This document shows, in pieces, positions 15,054-24,062 of a stretch of 41,380 nucleotides of DNA. The first letter of the stretch is position 1; every line of letters begins with the position of its first letter. Location: assembly GCA_934394515.1 (NCBI GenBank), contig CAKRRU010000007.1, positions 1 through 41,380 on the forward strand, given 5' to 3'. A program made the translations under genes and the position numbers. Source of the stretch: an uncultured Acetatifactor sp. Its GTDB lineage: Bacteria > Bacillota > Clostridia > Lachnospirales > Lachnospiraceae. The notes beneath the pieces were generated by a model. That model searched no databases, had not been told where the DNA came from, and saw only the letters and a program-made list of their open reading frames with translations.

Positions 15054-16189
15054 TCCGTCACCTCTCTTTTAAACCTGTCATCCACTGCCTGTATTTTCTC
15101 CGTCAATGCCTTATAAGGAGACAGGTGCAGCAATCCCCGATGTACCATTCCGCACACACTCTTCCGCACATAATCAACCAAAATGCCCAGACAAAACACA
15201 ACCACTACTGCAACAACCGTCCAGCCCAAAAGCTGCCAGACACCGTGCAGGACATTCGTGCCGAACCATTTCTGCCATGCATAACGCACACCGAGATTCT
15301 CATGCAGCAGATACACGCCCAACGTGTAAGGTGCAATTTTCAAGGCAATCTTACTGATTTTCCCTTCCATGGTACTGTCTAAAAACAGGCCAAACAGCCC
15401 GACCGATGCCACAAACGGGAATACGTGATTATATTCATAAGGAATCTTCAGGATCAGTTCCAGACTGCCGGTCTGCAGATAAAACAGGTGCAAAAACATG
15501 GCTTCTCCAAATGTTCCCACCACACCGGTCAGGTACACAACAAGTGCATGGGATTTTTTTTGCAAAAACGGGATCCCGAATCTCCGAAGATACGCCGCCA
15601 CGCAGAATACACACAGATACCAGATGCAGTCATATCCCTTGCTGTCCTCTTCCAGCCGAAACGGCAGCACAGATTTCAGAATACAGAACACGACAAGCAA
15701 AATCACCAGTGCCACCTGAAACTGTTCTTTTGTCATCCGGCGCAGGCCTTCGCCCAGAAGCGGTAACAGCACATACAAAAATACATACGCTGTCAAAAAC
15801 CAATAATGCCCCATAGTCACCGGGAACAACAATGTCAGATAATAATGCGTGCTGATCTCCGCTGTAGGAACGATTCCCGTCACCACCGCCAGTACACCTA
15901 ACCCCACAGAATACAGCCATACCTGCAGCCACAATTGCAGCAGCCTGCTGAGTTTGAAGGAGCTTTCACACAGGAAATAGCCGCTGATCATCATATAGAC
16001 ATTCACCGCTACGATGCAAAACGCTTCCAGCAGCCATGCCACCGTGCTCTGTGCGGACAGAGGTGCCGTCAGATCCGGCAGCAGACCTCCTTTTCCCAGA
16101 TAGTGCAGTACCACTACCATCATCATTGCCACGCACCGCAGCACTTCCAGATTCGCCATTCGTTTTTGTTTTGCGCGATTTTCCTGCAT
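15050..16189 (-). CDS. Acyltransferase 3 family membrane protein
   Basis: 379 residues, about ten membrane helices. The opening NLEVLRCVAMMMVVVLHYLG holds the conserved Arg18 and putative catalytic His29 of the acyltransferase-3 (COG3274/OafA-like) family, which O-acetylates or otherwise acylates cell-surface sugars. No SGNH domain is attached. AGGAAGG lies about 7 nt before ATG 16189. First gene of a coupled pair with the GT-C-like gene. A 17-codon frame (start ATG in the leader, stop inside the ribosome site) precedes it and is probably chance. The acyl donor and acceptor cannot be told from sequence. Confidence 0.85.
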   Translation of the reverse strand: MQENRAKQKRMANLEVLRCVAMMMVVVLHYLGKGGLLPDLTAPLSAQSTVAWLLEAFCIVAVNVYMMISGYFLCESSFKLSRLLQLWLQVWLYSVGLGVLAVVTGIVPTAEISTHYYLTLLFPVTMGHYWFLTAYVFLYVLLPLLGEGLRRMTKEQFQVALVILLVVFCILKSVLPFRLEEDSKGYDCIWYLCVFCVAAYLRRFGIPFLQKKSHALVVYLTGVVGTFGEAMFLHLFYLQTGSLELILKIPYEYNHVFPFVASVGLFGLFLDSTMEGKISKIALKIAPYTLGVYLLHENLGVRYAWQKWFGTNVLHGVWQLLGWTVVAVVVVFCLGILVDYVRKSVCGMVHRGLLHLSPYKALTEKIQAVDDRFKREVTE

Positions 16190-16336
16190 TCTGTTACCTT
16201 CCTTTTCCCGGTTTGGGAATTACCTTCCAAATGATTTCTTCTTCCATTTTTATCTTCAATTTCTATTCTTAATTCCAAACTGAAGTGTCCCGGATTATCT
16301 CTGCTTGTCCTTCACACTGATTTCCTCGTATCATTC

Positions 16337-16366
16337 ATTATATTACCCCAACCCCGATTATGTAAA
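16337..16366 (-). promoter_or_regulatory. Sigma-A promoter of the acyltransferase operon
   Basis: TTTACA (16366-16361) and TATAAT (16342-16337) on the minus strand, 18 nt apart; leader about 140 nt. Confidence 0.7.
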
Positions 16367-16485
16367 GCAAAAGCGCTCCATTCCCCTCGCTGCACCGGAT
16401 GCGCCGATACCTGTCTAAAAGATTGTCCCTGATACCATTAGGACTTCATTTGGAAATCCTTCGGAAACTGTTTTCATAAATATGG

Positions 16486-16514
16486 TGGAAATTTAGGTAA
16501 ATCTTTGGTAAAAT
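16486..16514 (+). promoter_or_regulatory. Possible promoter of the chemoreceptor gene
   Basis: TGGAAA (16486-16491) and TAAAAT (16509-16514), 17 nt apart, about 50 nt before the start codon. A small dyad AGCTGT/ACAGCT follows in the leader. I found no flagellar sigma-28 type promoter. The rest of 16190-16485 shows no gene. Confidence 0.4.
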
Positions 16515-16564
16515 AAACTACAGCTGTCCACAGCTACGTAATTTTTTGTTCGGAGGTACTTGTT

Positions 16565-18616
16565 TTGACTAAGAATACAACCAAAAATCCCATTCCCCTT
16601 TGGAAAAGGATCCGTTTTAAATTAATCTTTGCCTTTCTGATTCCCGTGATTTTCATCATTGCCCTGGGCGTTGTGTCCTATCAGAAAGCAACGACACAGA
16701 TCATCGCTACTTACAGAGATTCCGTGGATCAGACCGTCAGCATGATGAACCAGTATCTGACGCTTTCTTTTGACACCGTGCAATCCAGCTATAAGAGCTA
16801 TATGAATGACGATACCCTGAAAAAATATCTGAACGGCATGTTCGATAACGATGCATCTGCCTCTTTCAATACGCCGAACACCTACGAGGATGACTTTATC
16901 AAGGCAGTGACTACCGACGCCCTGATCTCCAATATCTATGTGCTGTCCGATAAAGAAAAGACCATCTCCACCACGAAAACCGCGGAGACCGGTCTGTTAA
17001 GTGCCTATCTGGAAAGTGCGCAGGGACAGATTCTCTCTGCGGACAAGGCAAAATATTACCTGTTCGGCAACCAGTCGGAGCTCGATGCCAAATTAGGTAC
17101 CGACGCATCCAAATACAGTGTCCGCCTCGCCAGATATTTTTCCAACGCTCCCGCGATGCTGGTTATCGATTTTAAGCCGTCGGTTCTGGAAAATACGCTG
17201 TCCTCATTAGACGGCGGAGAAGGCAGCCTGGTAGGTTTTGTCACCTGCGACGGCACGGAATATCTCTCTTCCCTGTCCGCTCCCACGGAAGACAGCGCCT
17301 TTGTAGGAAAAGATTACGTTACAGAAGCTTTTGCTTCGGAAGAAGCAAGCGGATTCTCCTATGTGGAAGACGATAACTATCTCTTCCTCTACTCTAAGAT
17401 CGGATCCCGGAATGCCATGATCTGTGCCCTGATCCCACAGGCCAATATCATCGGACAGACCGCTGAGATTAAAAATATTTCCATGATCCTGGTCATTGCC
17501 GCCAGCATTGTTGCTATTTTGCTCGGCTCCGTTCTGGCCGGACAATACGGTGGCTCCATTTACTACTTTATCCGCCGCCTGAAAAAAGTCTCCGCAGGAG
17601 ACCTGACCATAGAAGTACATTCCAAGCGCCATGATGAGTTCCAGCTGCTTGCGGATGGCATCTGCGACATGATCAATCATATGAAACTGTTGGTATCCGG
17701 CCTAAAGGACGTGAATGAGGAACTGTCCCGTGCAGCTAACGATATGTCCGCAGCTTCACAGCATTTCTTAACGACTTCTCAGGATATCCAGAACCAGGTC
17801 GGCGAAATGCGCCAGGGCATCGAAAAACTGGACGAGGGAAGCGAGGATTGTATGCAGCAGATGGATTCCCTGTCAGACACCATCGGCAGCGTCTCCTCCC
17901 ATTCCGATCAGATCAGCGAACTGGCTACCGGTACCGCGTCAGCGATCCACACCGGTATCGAATCCGTGGAACATCTGAAGGAGAATACCTCTTCCACCAT
18001 TCAGATCACTTCCAACATCGTGGACACGATCGGAAAACTGACCGAAAAATCAAAAGCGATCGGTTCCATTACCGAAGCCATAAACGAGATTGCCGAGCAG
18101 ACAAACCTCCTGTCCCTGAATGCCTCTATCGAAGCAGCCAGAGCCGGAGAAGCCGGCAGGGGCTTTGCCGTCGTGGCTCAGGAGATCCAGAAGCTGGCTG
18201 ACCAGTCCCTGCACTCCTCCGGAGAGATCTCCCGTATCATCGAAGAGATTGAGACGACCACCGAAGAAGCCACTCAGGTAGCCCGTCAGGCAGAGAGTGT
18301 CGTAGACGACCAGAACCGGGCAGTAAACAGCACTACGGATTCCTTCCGTCAGATTGACAATAAAGTGGAAGGACTTTTGAAATCCTTACAGCAGATCAAT
18401 GACAGCGTGGCCGATATGGAAAATCAGCGAAACACCACCCTGTCAGCCATCTCCGGTATCTCCGCGGTATCCGCAGAGACTGCGGCAGGCTCCTCCAACG
18501 TGGCAACCGCTGCCGAGAAGCAGTTAGCAGCCATTCAGGAACTGGACAAAGCCACCTCCGCTCTGGCAGCCCGTTCCGAAGAGCTGACTACATTGTTATC
18601 CAGATTTCAGGTATAG
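16565..18616 (+). CDS. Methyl-accepting chemotaxis protein
   Basis: 683 residues. Membrane segment at about 19-38, extracytoplasmic sensor at about 40-300 (length and the position of YDDSVDQ-like helix suggest a double-Cache fold), second membrane segment at about 305-326, HAMP (about 327-380), then a long coiled-coil signalling domain whose tip reads [20 protein letters not shown] near 510-530, the binding site for CheA and CheW. No C-terminal CheR pentapeptide is visible. The start is TTG 16565, supported by GGAGG 8 nt upstream. No che or flagellar genes are adjacent; it stands alone with its own terminator. Ligand unknown. Confidence 0.95.
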   Translation: MTKNTTKNPIPLWKRIRFKLIFAFLIPVIFIIALGVVSYQKATTQIIATYRDSVDQTVSMMNQYLTLSFDTVQSSYKSYMNDDTLKKYLNGMFDNDASASFNTPNTYEDDFIKAVTTDALISNIYVLSDKEKTISTTKTAETGLLSAYLESAQGQILSADKAKYYLFGNQSELDAKLGTDASKYSVRLARYFSNAPAMLVIDFKPSVLENTLSSLDGGEGSLVGFVTCDGTEYLSSLSAPTEDSAFVGKDYVTEAFASEEASGFSYVEDDNYLFLYSKIGSRNAMICALIPQANIIGQTAEIKNISMILVIAASIVAILLGSVLAGQYGGSIYYFIRRLKKVSAGDLTIEVHSKRHDEFQLLADGICDMINHMKLLVSGLKDVNEELSRAANDMSAASQHFLTTSQDIQNQVGEMRQGIEKLDEGSEDCMQQMDSLSDTIGSVSSHSDQISELATGTASAIHTGIESVEHLKENTSSTIQITSNIVDTIGKLTEKSKAIGSITEAINEIAEQTNLLSLNASIEAARAGEAGRGFAVVAQEIQKLADQSLHSSGEISRIIEEIETTTEEATQVARQAESVVDDQNRAVNSTTDSFRQIDNKVEGLLKSLQQINDSVADMENQRNTTLSAISGISAVSAETAAGSSNVATAAEKQLAAIQELDKATSALAARSEELTTLLSRFQV

Positions 18617-18639
18617 CCGACTCTATAGCCATCATAACG

Positions 18640-18669
18640 TAGCCCCGGGATTTGTTCCGCCCGGGGCTA
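18640..18669 (+). terminator. Terminator after the chemoreceptor gene
   Basis: TAGCCCCGGG (18640-18649) and CCCGGGGCTA (18660-18669) pair perfectly with a 10-nt loop; followed by TATTTCTA. Confidence 0.8.
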
Positions 18670-18722
18670 TATTTCTACCTTTGCATCCGGCTTTTATACT
18701 GCTTTCATTTTTATTTTCAAGC

Positions 18723-18751
18723 TATACACTGTTTCAAAACTGTGCTATACT
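18723..18751 (+). promoter_or_regulatory. Extended -10 promoter of the carbamate kinase gene
   Basis: TGC-TATACT (-10 at 18746-18751 with the TG extension) and TATACA (18723-18728) at 17-nt spacing, about 70 nt before the start codon. Confidence 0.6.
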
Positions 18752-18821
18752 ATTTTCATCTATCAGATTCTATTTTGACAGGAAATGTGATGCGAAAAAA
18801 TATAGATAGAGAGGTAATCTT

Positions 18822-19757
18822 ATGAGCAAAAAAAGAGTTGTTGTATCTCTGGGACATGATGCCCTGGGTTATACCACCACAGAACAGTGGGATGCGGTAA
18901 AAGTAACCGCGAAGGCACTCGCCGATCTCGTGGAAGCTGATTATCAGCTGACCATCACCCACAGTAACGGTCCTCAGGTCAGCATGATCCATAAGGCAAT
19001 GACCGAGCTGCGCCGTGTATACATTGATTACACCCCCGCTCCCATGTGTGTATGTTCTGCCATGAGCCAGGGTTATGTCGGCTATGATATCCAGAATTCC
19101 CTGCGTGCAGAGCTGTTAGACCGCGGTATTTCCAAGCCGGTCAGCACGATTCTGACTCAGGTGACCGTAGATCCTTACGATGAAGCCTTCTATGAGCCCA
19201 CCAAGGTCATCGGACGTTACATGTCCAAGGAAGATGCTGAGATCGAGGTAAAGAAAGGCAACTACGTCAAAGAAGATCCCGGCAAGGGCTTCCGCCGTGT
19301 GGTTGCAGCTCCCAAGCCCATTGATATCGTAGAGATCGAAGCCATCCGTGCTCTTGCAGCCGCAGATCAGGTCGTTATCGCCTGCGGTGGCGGCGGTATT
19401 CCCGTAATTGAACAAAAGCATGCCCTGAAAGGTGCTTCCGCTGTCATTGAAAAAGATGCCATTGCCGGTAAGCTTGCTTCCGACTTAAACTGTGACGAAC
19501 TGATCATCTTGACCAGTGTTCCCTGTGTTTACAAGAATTTCGGTAAAGAAGACCAGACCGCAATCGAGACACTTACTGTAGCAGAAGCCAAAGAGCTGAT
19601 TGCAGACGGTCAGTTTGAAGAAGGTACCATGCTTCCCAAGGTAGAAGCAGCGATTGCTTATCTGGAAAAAATGCCCGGCGGCAAGGTTCTGATTACCTCT
19701 ATGGATGAAGTAAAAGATGCCATTAAGGGCAAGGCAGGTACTGTGATTACTGCATAA
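18822..19757 (+). CDS. arcC: Carbamate kinase-family protein
   Basis: 311 residues, full family length. Carbamate kinase interconverts carbamoyl phosphate plus ADP with ATP plus carbamate and ammonia. Family marks: THSNGPQVS, the AMSQGYVGYDIQN helix, STILTQVTVD, the VIACGGGGIPVI loop, and AGKLASDLNCDELIILTSV. The phosphate-binding start differs from the usual LGGNAL: it reads SLGHDALGYTTTEQ. AGAGG lies 7 nt before ATG 18822. It is monocistronic with its own promoter and terminator; no arginine deiminase or carbamoyltransferase gene is adjacent, so its carbamoyl-phosphate source is unclear (purine- or agmatine-derived pathways are possible). Kinase family is certain; pathway is not. Confidence 0.92.
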   Translation: MSKKRVVVSLGHDALGYTTTEQWDAVKVTAKALADLVEADYQLTITHSNGPQVSMIHKAMTELRRVYIDYTPAPMCVCSAMSQGYVGYDIQNSLRAELLDRGISKPVSTILTQVTVDPYDEAFYEPTKVIGRYMSKEDAEIEVKKGNYVKEDPGKGFRRVVAAPKPIDIVEIEAIRALAAADQVVIACGGGGIPVIEQKHALKGASAVIEKDAIAGKLASDLNCDELIILTSVPCVYKNFGKEDQTAIETLTVAEAKELIADGQFEEGTMLPKVEAAIAYLEKMPGGKVLITSMDEVKDAIKGKAGTVITA

Positions 19758-19814
19758 TCGTATTTTTGACAGATGGTTTTCAGGAAGCCTACTGTATTTT
19801 AATATTTATGAAGT

Positions 19815-19852
19815 AAAAAGGAGATTTCCCATTCTGGGTCATCTCCTTTTTT
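19815..19852. terminator. Terminator between carbamate kinase and the convergent DnaJ-domain gene
   Basis: AAAAAGGAGAT (19815-19825) pairs with ATCTCCTTTTT (19841-19851), with inner CCC/GGG; T tracts on both strands make it bidirectional. Confidence 0.85.
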
Positions 19853-19891
19853 ATTCGTTGCAAAAATGCAACTTTTCCTTAATTTTCTAAC

Positions 19892-21037
19892 CTAACTTGT
19901 CAAGGAATCTTCGTATTCCCGCAATATCTCCGCAATCTCCAGATTTCGCTCCCGCCCCTTGTATTCTTTCCAATTCTTTTCCGTCCGGAAATACAAGTCA
20001 ATGTCCACTTTCACCTTATAAGGATGACGTTTGCGGAATACCTGCACTTTCCTCACCTTCATCTGCACCTGTGCCAACTTCTCCTGCAGCAAAGGAATCA
20101 GGCTGAAATACAGCCTGTCATCCTCAAAGGACAAATGTCCCAGTGAATACTGCTTCTGCCTGCATACAATAATCTTATTCTCCCGGAATTCCAGTGGATA
20201 GATGGCATCCCCGGATTGTAATGCAGTAAGCTGTCGGTAAACAGACTGTGTTGCGTCAGCTCCCAAAGATGTATGAAAATGGTAGATTTGCCGTCCTGTT
20301 TCGTCCGTTTTCTCCGGTTTTGCGATTTTCTGCAGGATCGTGACAGGATCTGTGAATTGTGCCGACAGATGATAGAATAATTTCGATTGCACGGCAAAGC
20401 GATTTGTCACAGCGTAGCCTGCAGCCTCTCCTCCGGCTTTTCCGGTCGTAGTTCTTGCATCAGTGCCACCTTTGCCTTCGTTTCTGCCGGTATTACACAT
20501 TACATCAGCAGTCTTCTCCTCTGCCTGTTCGAGCAATTTCTTGGTCGCATGATGCAAACTTGTCACAAACAAAGTAAAATCCTCTGTCTCGGGATCCCAC
20601 AGAAAACGACCTCTCGCCGCCTGATAGTACAACTTATCCGTATTCTCCGCGACATCCATGCTGTAGCGCAGATAAACATTCCGCTCGCAGAAAGCCTTCT
20701 CATTGGTCTTCCCGGTCCACTGAGGCTTCTTCGGTGGTCTGTCCTTCCAAATGCTCTCTGCTCCGGTTCTCGTTCCGCCTGGGCGTCGGCTCCCTGTTCC
20801 CTTCACCTTAGCATCCGACCTCTGAAAAACAGTCGTATGCTTTTTCAGATATTCGTATGCCTCATTGATTTCCTGCGCCTTGCAAATGCTGACTGAGGCA
20901 CCTGCTGCACCCGCGTTATCCGCGGTTTGCGCGTCCGGGTGGAACTGCCCCATGAGACGTCTGTATTTTTTCTTAATGGTGGTTTTGTCGTCCTCCGGGG
21001 TGATTCCCAGAGTGCGACGCGCCTGTTGTAAGTTCAT
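19892..21037 (-). CDS. DnaJ (J-domain) protein of unknown specificity
   Basis: 381 residues. An N-terminal J-domain (about 1-68) carries HPD at 33-35 between basic helix II and helix III (KAQEINEAYEYLKKH), so it should stimulate a DnaK partner. There is no Gly/Phe region or zinc finger; instead a basic linker (about 75-110) leads to a C-terminal domain of about 270 residues with beta-rich segments that I cannot assign. A low-complexity Glu/Thr/Gly-rich piece sits near 175-200. Weak ribosome site (GAAGTG 8 nt before ATG 21037). It ends at a terminator shared with the carbamate kinase gene. It is not the housekeeping DnaJ. Confidence 0.8.
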   Translation of the reverse strand: MNLQQARRTLGITPEDDKTTIKKKYRRLMGQFHPDAQTADNAGAAGASVSICKAQEINEAYEYLKKHTTVFQRSDAKVKGTGSRRPGGTRTGAESIWKDRPPKKPQWTGKTNEKAFCERNVYLRYSMDVAENTDKLYYQAARGRFLWDPETEDFTLFVTSLHHATKKLLEQAEEKTADVMCNTGRNEGKGGTDARTTTGKAGGEAAGYAVTNRFAVQSKLFYHLSAQFTDPVTILQKIAKPEKTDETGRQIYHFHTSLGADATQSVYRQLTALQSGDAIYPLEFRENKIIVCRQKQYSLGHLSFEDDRLYFSLIPLLQEKLAQVQMKVRKVQVFRKRHPYKVKVDIDLYFRTEKNWKEYKGRERNLEIAEILREYEDSLTS

Positions 21038-21079
21038 AGATATATCACTTCTTTACATTGGACTTCATATTGGACAAAA

Positions 21080-21127
21080 TCACATGTTACCACGACATCT
21101 GAATAATACTTTTATCATTGTTTTCAT
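21080..21127 (-). pseudogene. Possible 5' stump of a low-molecular-weight protein tyrosine phosphatase gene
   Basis: After a clear AAAAAGGAG site, 15 codons read MKTMIKVLFRCRGNM and stop. LMW phosphatases begin MIKVLFVCxGNxCRS, with the P-loop at this place; here the codon for the second P-loop cysteine is TGA. The match is short, so chance is not excluded. The rest of 21038-21294 shows only an imperfect CCCG/CGGG hairpin near 21140-21173. Confidence 0.35.
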
Positions 21128-21294
21128 TTACTCCTTTTTACCCGGAAATGCCCTGTTTGAGGGTTTTCGGGTATTTATAAAATGTGTTCTAGACTGTCAG
21201 CTTGGCAAAATACGGCAGAATGGAGCAATTTATTACTACCTGTTAGCAATAAATTTGGTAATAAAAGGAAATGGCTTACCGCTAAGCTCATTTA

Positions 21295-22089
21295 TCACTT
21301 CAACAAACTTTCATACCAATCACTCTTACAACAACGCTCAAATGATTTTAATGTTTGTGCTAATTTTCCTTGTATACTTCCCTTATATATATTCATAACC
21401 ACACATTCTGTCGTCTTTGCTGCAATTCCTTCTAGTAATGCAATCGTTCCTCGCAAGTATTGTTCACTAATAATAATTTTTTGTCCCTCTTTATAAACTG
21501 TGTTTGGATTTTCTCTTAAATACTTTTTGTCCACACACCCAAGATTGTGAATAATCGCATTTCTTCTTCCGTTAATTTCTTCATATAATTCTATTTCCTT
21601 ATTATAATTATTTACAAATGTTTTTCCTATTCCCAAATCAAATTTATCCTTCATAAATACATCTGACGGTTTTCCATAAAATACACTTCGTACCTTTTCT
21701 TCTGCCAGACATTCAATAATTTCTTCTTTTGTTTCTTTTTGCAAGATAACATTGAATATTTTTTCTTCGTTCATTCCGCTAGTATGCATTCTATAAGGAT
21801 AATCGCAAAATACAAATTGAGCCAACCAAGAAATATAACTTTCAAACAAACCTATAGCGTCAATAAAATGTTTTTTTGTATTCTCTCCACTCAAAAACTT
21901 ATTCTGCATTCCTCCAGCATCTTTTATTCGCTTGGTTTTACGGCTATCACTGTGCAAAGAAACAACAACAAATTCCCTTTTTTCTGAATTCCTTATCATT
22001 TCGTCCAAATAAGCACACTCTTCCCATATATTATGCATATTTCCTCTAAATTTCATAAAATCAGAATGTATTCTTTTTATTTTTTCCAT
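21295..22089 (-). CDS. HEPN-type protein of unknown function
   Basis: 264 residues, no membrane segment. The segment NGRRNAIIHNLGCVDKKYL near 173-191 contains R176-N-x3-H181, the Rx4-6H-type motif of HEPN domains (RNxxxHN subtype), found in RNases of toxin-antitoxin and phage-defence modules as well as in non-catalytic helper domains. The N-terminal half (FRGNMHNIWEECAYLDE, VVSLHSDSRKTKRIKDAGG) I do not recognise. AAGGAG lies 6 nt before ATG 22089; the frame continues upstream into a transposase-like remnant, so a longer fusion protein is not intended. It sits in a visibly AT-rich patch unlike its neighbours. No partner antitoxin is adjacent. Function open: defence RNase is one guess. Confidence 0.6.
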   Translation of the reverse strand: MEKIKRIHSDFMKFRGNMHNIWEECAYLDEMIRNSEKREFVVVSLHSDSRKTKRIKDAGGMQNKFLSGENTKKHFIDAIGLFESYISWLAQFVFCDYPYRMHTSGMNEEKIFNVILQKETKEEIIECLAEEKVRSVFYGKPSDVFMKDKFDLGIGKTFVNNYNKEIELYEEINGRRNAIIHNLGCVDKKYLRENPNTVYKEGQKIIISEQYLRGTIALLEGIAAKTTECVVMNIYKGSIQGKLAQTLKSFERCCKSDWYESLLK

Positions 22090-22245
22090 CACGTTCTCCT
22101 TCAAAATAAGCGTCAAATCGCTCAACCTTAAAATGAAGTGCCGCTTACGCTTACTGTAGCAATCAATAGGCAAGTCTTTTGACCACGGCATTAATGGCTC
22201 CATCTGTGATTGTTCTATATTTCCATTCCGATTTAAATCACGACA
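22090..22245 (-). pseudogene. Possible C-terminal remnant of an IS66-family transposase
   Basis: The frame directly before and fused in phase to the HEPN gene reads NIEQSQMEPLMPWSKDLPID and continues CYSKRK. The LMPWSxxLPxxC pattern resembles the extreme C-terminus of IS66 transposases. Nothing else of the element is present and the frame is closed by TAA upstream. Low to moderate confidence because of its length. The stretch 22246-22324 shows nothing recognisable. Confidence 0.4.
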
Positions 22246-22324
22246 TTAACATCATATAATAAAGTTGAGCCCTAAATGCACTCTAGGAAATGAAAAACTA
22301 CATTTATATAGCTTATTTTACTCA

Positions 22325-22675
22325 TTACTTCTGTCTTTTTTGAAACAACTTACGTTTCTCAACCATAAGCATCTGTCTGCCATAATAATCAATCCTTACT
22401 ATGTCGCTTTCTTTAATTCGGATTTCTTCATCATATCCATTTACATATCTGTTTACAATTATCCATTCCCCGAGTTTCTTTATACTTCCTGCCTCTGCAA
22501 ATCGAGCACGTTCACTCCCTTTTACATAAATATCCGCATATCTATTATCTAAAATAAAGACTACATCACAATAACCCAATTTTGCTCCCATTTCCGATGC
22601 AGCAACAGGACCAATTGCCAGTGCGTGACCGTGTAATAATCTATAACCACTCACAGTCTCTATTGCCCTTCCCAC
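22325..22675 (-). pseudogene. Chimeric ORF: 3-dehydroquinate-synthase C-terminal fragment joined to an unknown 80-residue tail
   Basis: From about 22690 down to 22571 the frame encodes HTVGRAIETVSGYRLLHGHA and then LAIGPVAASEMGAKLGY, which is the AroB region around the metal-binding HTxGHAxE and LLHGExVAxG motifs; the first metal-binding His of HTxGH has become Arg and the Glu of HGE is His. After LGYC the similarity stops and 80 residues follow (VVFILDNRYADIYVKG to KLFQKRQK) that I do not recognise; they are charged and may form a small alpha/beta or beta domain. No start with a ribosome site exists apart from a GTG at 22675. With the N-terminal fragment next door this is a decayed gene. Confidence 0.6.
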
Positions 22676-22695
22676 AGTATGTCTACAACAAATTT

Positions 22696-22818
22696 TTATA
22701 TATCACCCACCAAACCATTTTTTATATCTGCTAACAATTTCTCAAAAAGGGGCTTCCCTATCTCAATATCATAACTGTCATCTACTACTTTTCCTAAATC
22801 TACTCGAAACGAATTCAT
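22696..22818 (-). pseudogene. N-terminal fragment of 3-dehydroquinate synthase (aroB relic)
   Basis: ATG 22818, with GAAGGG about 9 nt upstream, opens 40 codons: MNSFRVDLGKVVDDSYDIEI, then GKPLFEKLLADIKNGLVGDI, stop. This is the usual AroB N-terminus. About 220 central residues are missing and a frameshift leads to the C-terminal fragment described separately. AroB catalyses the second step of aromatic amino acid synthesis; a working copy must be elsewhere if the cell makes aromatics. Confidence 0.6.
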
Positions 22819-22840
22819 ATTTATAAACCCTTCATCTTTA

Positions 22841-24031
22841 CTAATTAATTAACCAATTTGCAATATCAACAATTTGAATTCCCTCATACTGATAATCCTC
22901 TTGGTGTGTTCTTGCAAGAATCATCTTAGGATACGCATCTTTTATTGCCAGTAATGGGGTATATTCTCTTTCAAAGGTTTCCGGATTATCTATATACTCA
23001 GAAACCTGAATGTAGATTTTTTCATCACGTTTTACTGCAACAAAATCAATTTCTTTCTTATATAGTACTCCTGCATAAACCTCGTAGCCTCTTCTTAACA
23101 ACTCAATTGCTACAAGGTTCTCTGATATTCTTCCATAATCTGGATTCTTGTTACCAAGCCTTGCGCTTCTAAAACTTGGATCTGCCAAATAGTATTTATC
23201 ATTAGAAGCCAAATATTTCTTTCCACGGATATCATATCTTCGTATTCTGTAAAAACCAAAGGCATTACATAGATATCCTATATAAGTGCCAACCGTTTTA
23301 TCATTCGTCTTAATTTTATTCGAATCTAAAGTATTTGCTATCTTATTTGCAGAAACAACATTTGAAATATTATCCATCAGATAATCTGAGATTTTCTCTA
23401 AAAGTGGCGTATTTCGAATTTTAAACTTTTGTACAATATCTCGAATTACAAGCGTTTCAAAGACATCATTTACATAAGAAGCACGACTATTTTCATCCGT
23501 ATACAAGTAAGAACCTGCCATTCCACCTATTTTGCGATACTGTGTATATGCTTCATATGCATCCGTCATCTCATAATACTCCATATATTCCTTAAGTGAA
23601 AAAGGGAACACCTCAACACTAAATGTTCTTCCAGTAAATAATGTTGCCAAATCGCTACTAAGTAAAAAAGCATTCGAACCAGTGACATAGATATCGTATT
23701 TTTCTGATGCATGAAGACTATTTAATGTTTTTTCAAAACCTTCACATGTTTGAATCTCATCAATAAATAGATAATTATTCTTATTTTCTACATAAGCATT
23801 TTTTACAAACTCATTTAATTTATGATATTCCTTTAGTTCTTCAAAATCCAAGTCTGTAAAATCAATATAAATGATATTGGCATTATCATCCGTATCCTGA
23901 ATGTATTGGATAAACGACTCCATCAGTTTTGATTTACCACATCGTCTAATTCCCGTAATAACCTTTATATCTGGAACTCCCTGCACACTTTTTAGTTGTT
24001 CTAGATATTCAGGTCTTTCTATCAGTTTCAT
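22841..24031 (-). CDS. AAA-family ATPase with C-terminal DUF4143 domain
   Basis: 396 residues. Walker A GIRRCGKS at 27-34, Walker B YLFIDEIQ at 87-94, sensor-like YVTGSNAFLL, then VFPFSLKEYMEYY, all typical of AAA_14 proteins; the C-terminal DUF4143 part contains EIDFVAVKRDEKIYIQV, a nuclease-like E-x-D...Q pattern. Such proteins are common, mobile, and their role is unknown. Start ATG 24031 has GGAGG 9 nt upstream and a good promoter; in-frame codons to 24091 lack a site. It precedes the aroB relic by 22 bp. AT-rich codon use sets it apart from addA next door, in line with lateral transfer. Confidence 0.88.
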   Translation of the reverse strand: MKLIERPEYLEQLKSVQGVPDIKVITGIRRCGKSKLMESFIQYIQDTDDNANIIYIDFTDLDFEELKEYHKLNEFVKNAYVENKNNYLFIDEIQTCEGFEKTLNSLHASEKYDIYVTGSNAFLLSSDLATLFTGRTFSVEVFPFSLKEYMEYYEMTDAYEAYTQYRKIGGMAGSYLYTDENSRASYVNDVFETLVIRDIVQKFKIRNTPLLEKISDYLMDNISNVVSANKIANTLDSNKIKTNDKTVGTYIGYLCNAFGFYRIRRYDIRGKKYLASNDKYYLADPSFRSARLGNKNPDYGRISENLVAIELLRRGYEVYAGVLYKKEIDFVAVKRDEKIYIQVSEYIDNPETFEREYTPLLAIKDAYPKMILARTHQEDYQYEGIQIVDIANWLIN

Positions 24032-24062
24032 ATTACTAAACCTCCGGCAATTTGTAATTACT

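Noticed and set aside
16201..16254. 17-codon frame in the acyltransferase leader as a regulatory peptide
   Set aside because: No ribosome site, composition follows the purine-rich leader; kept only as a remark.
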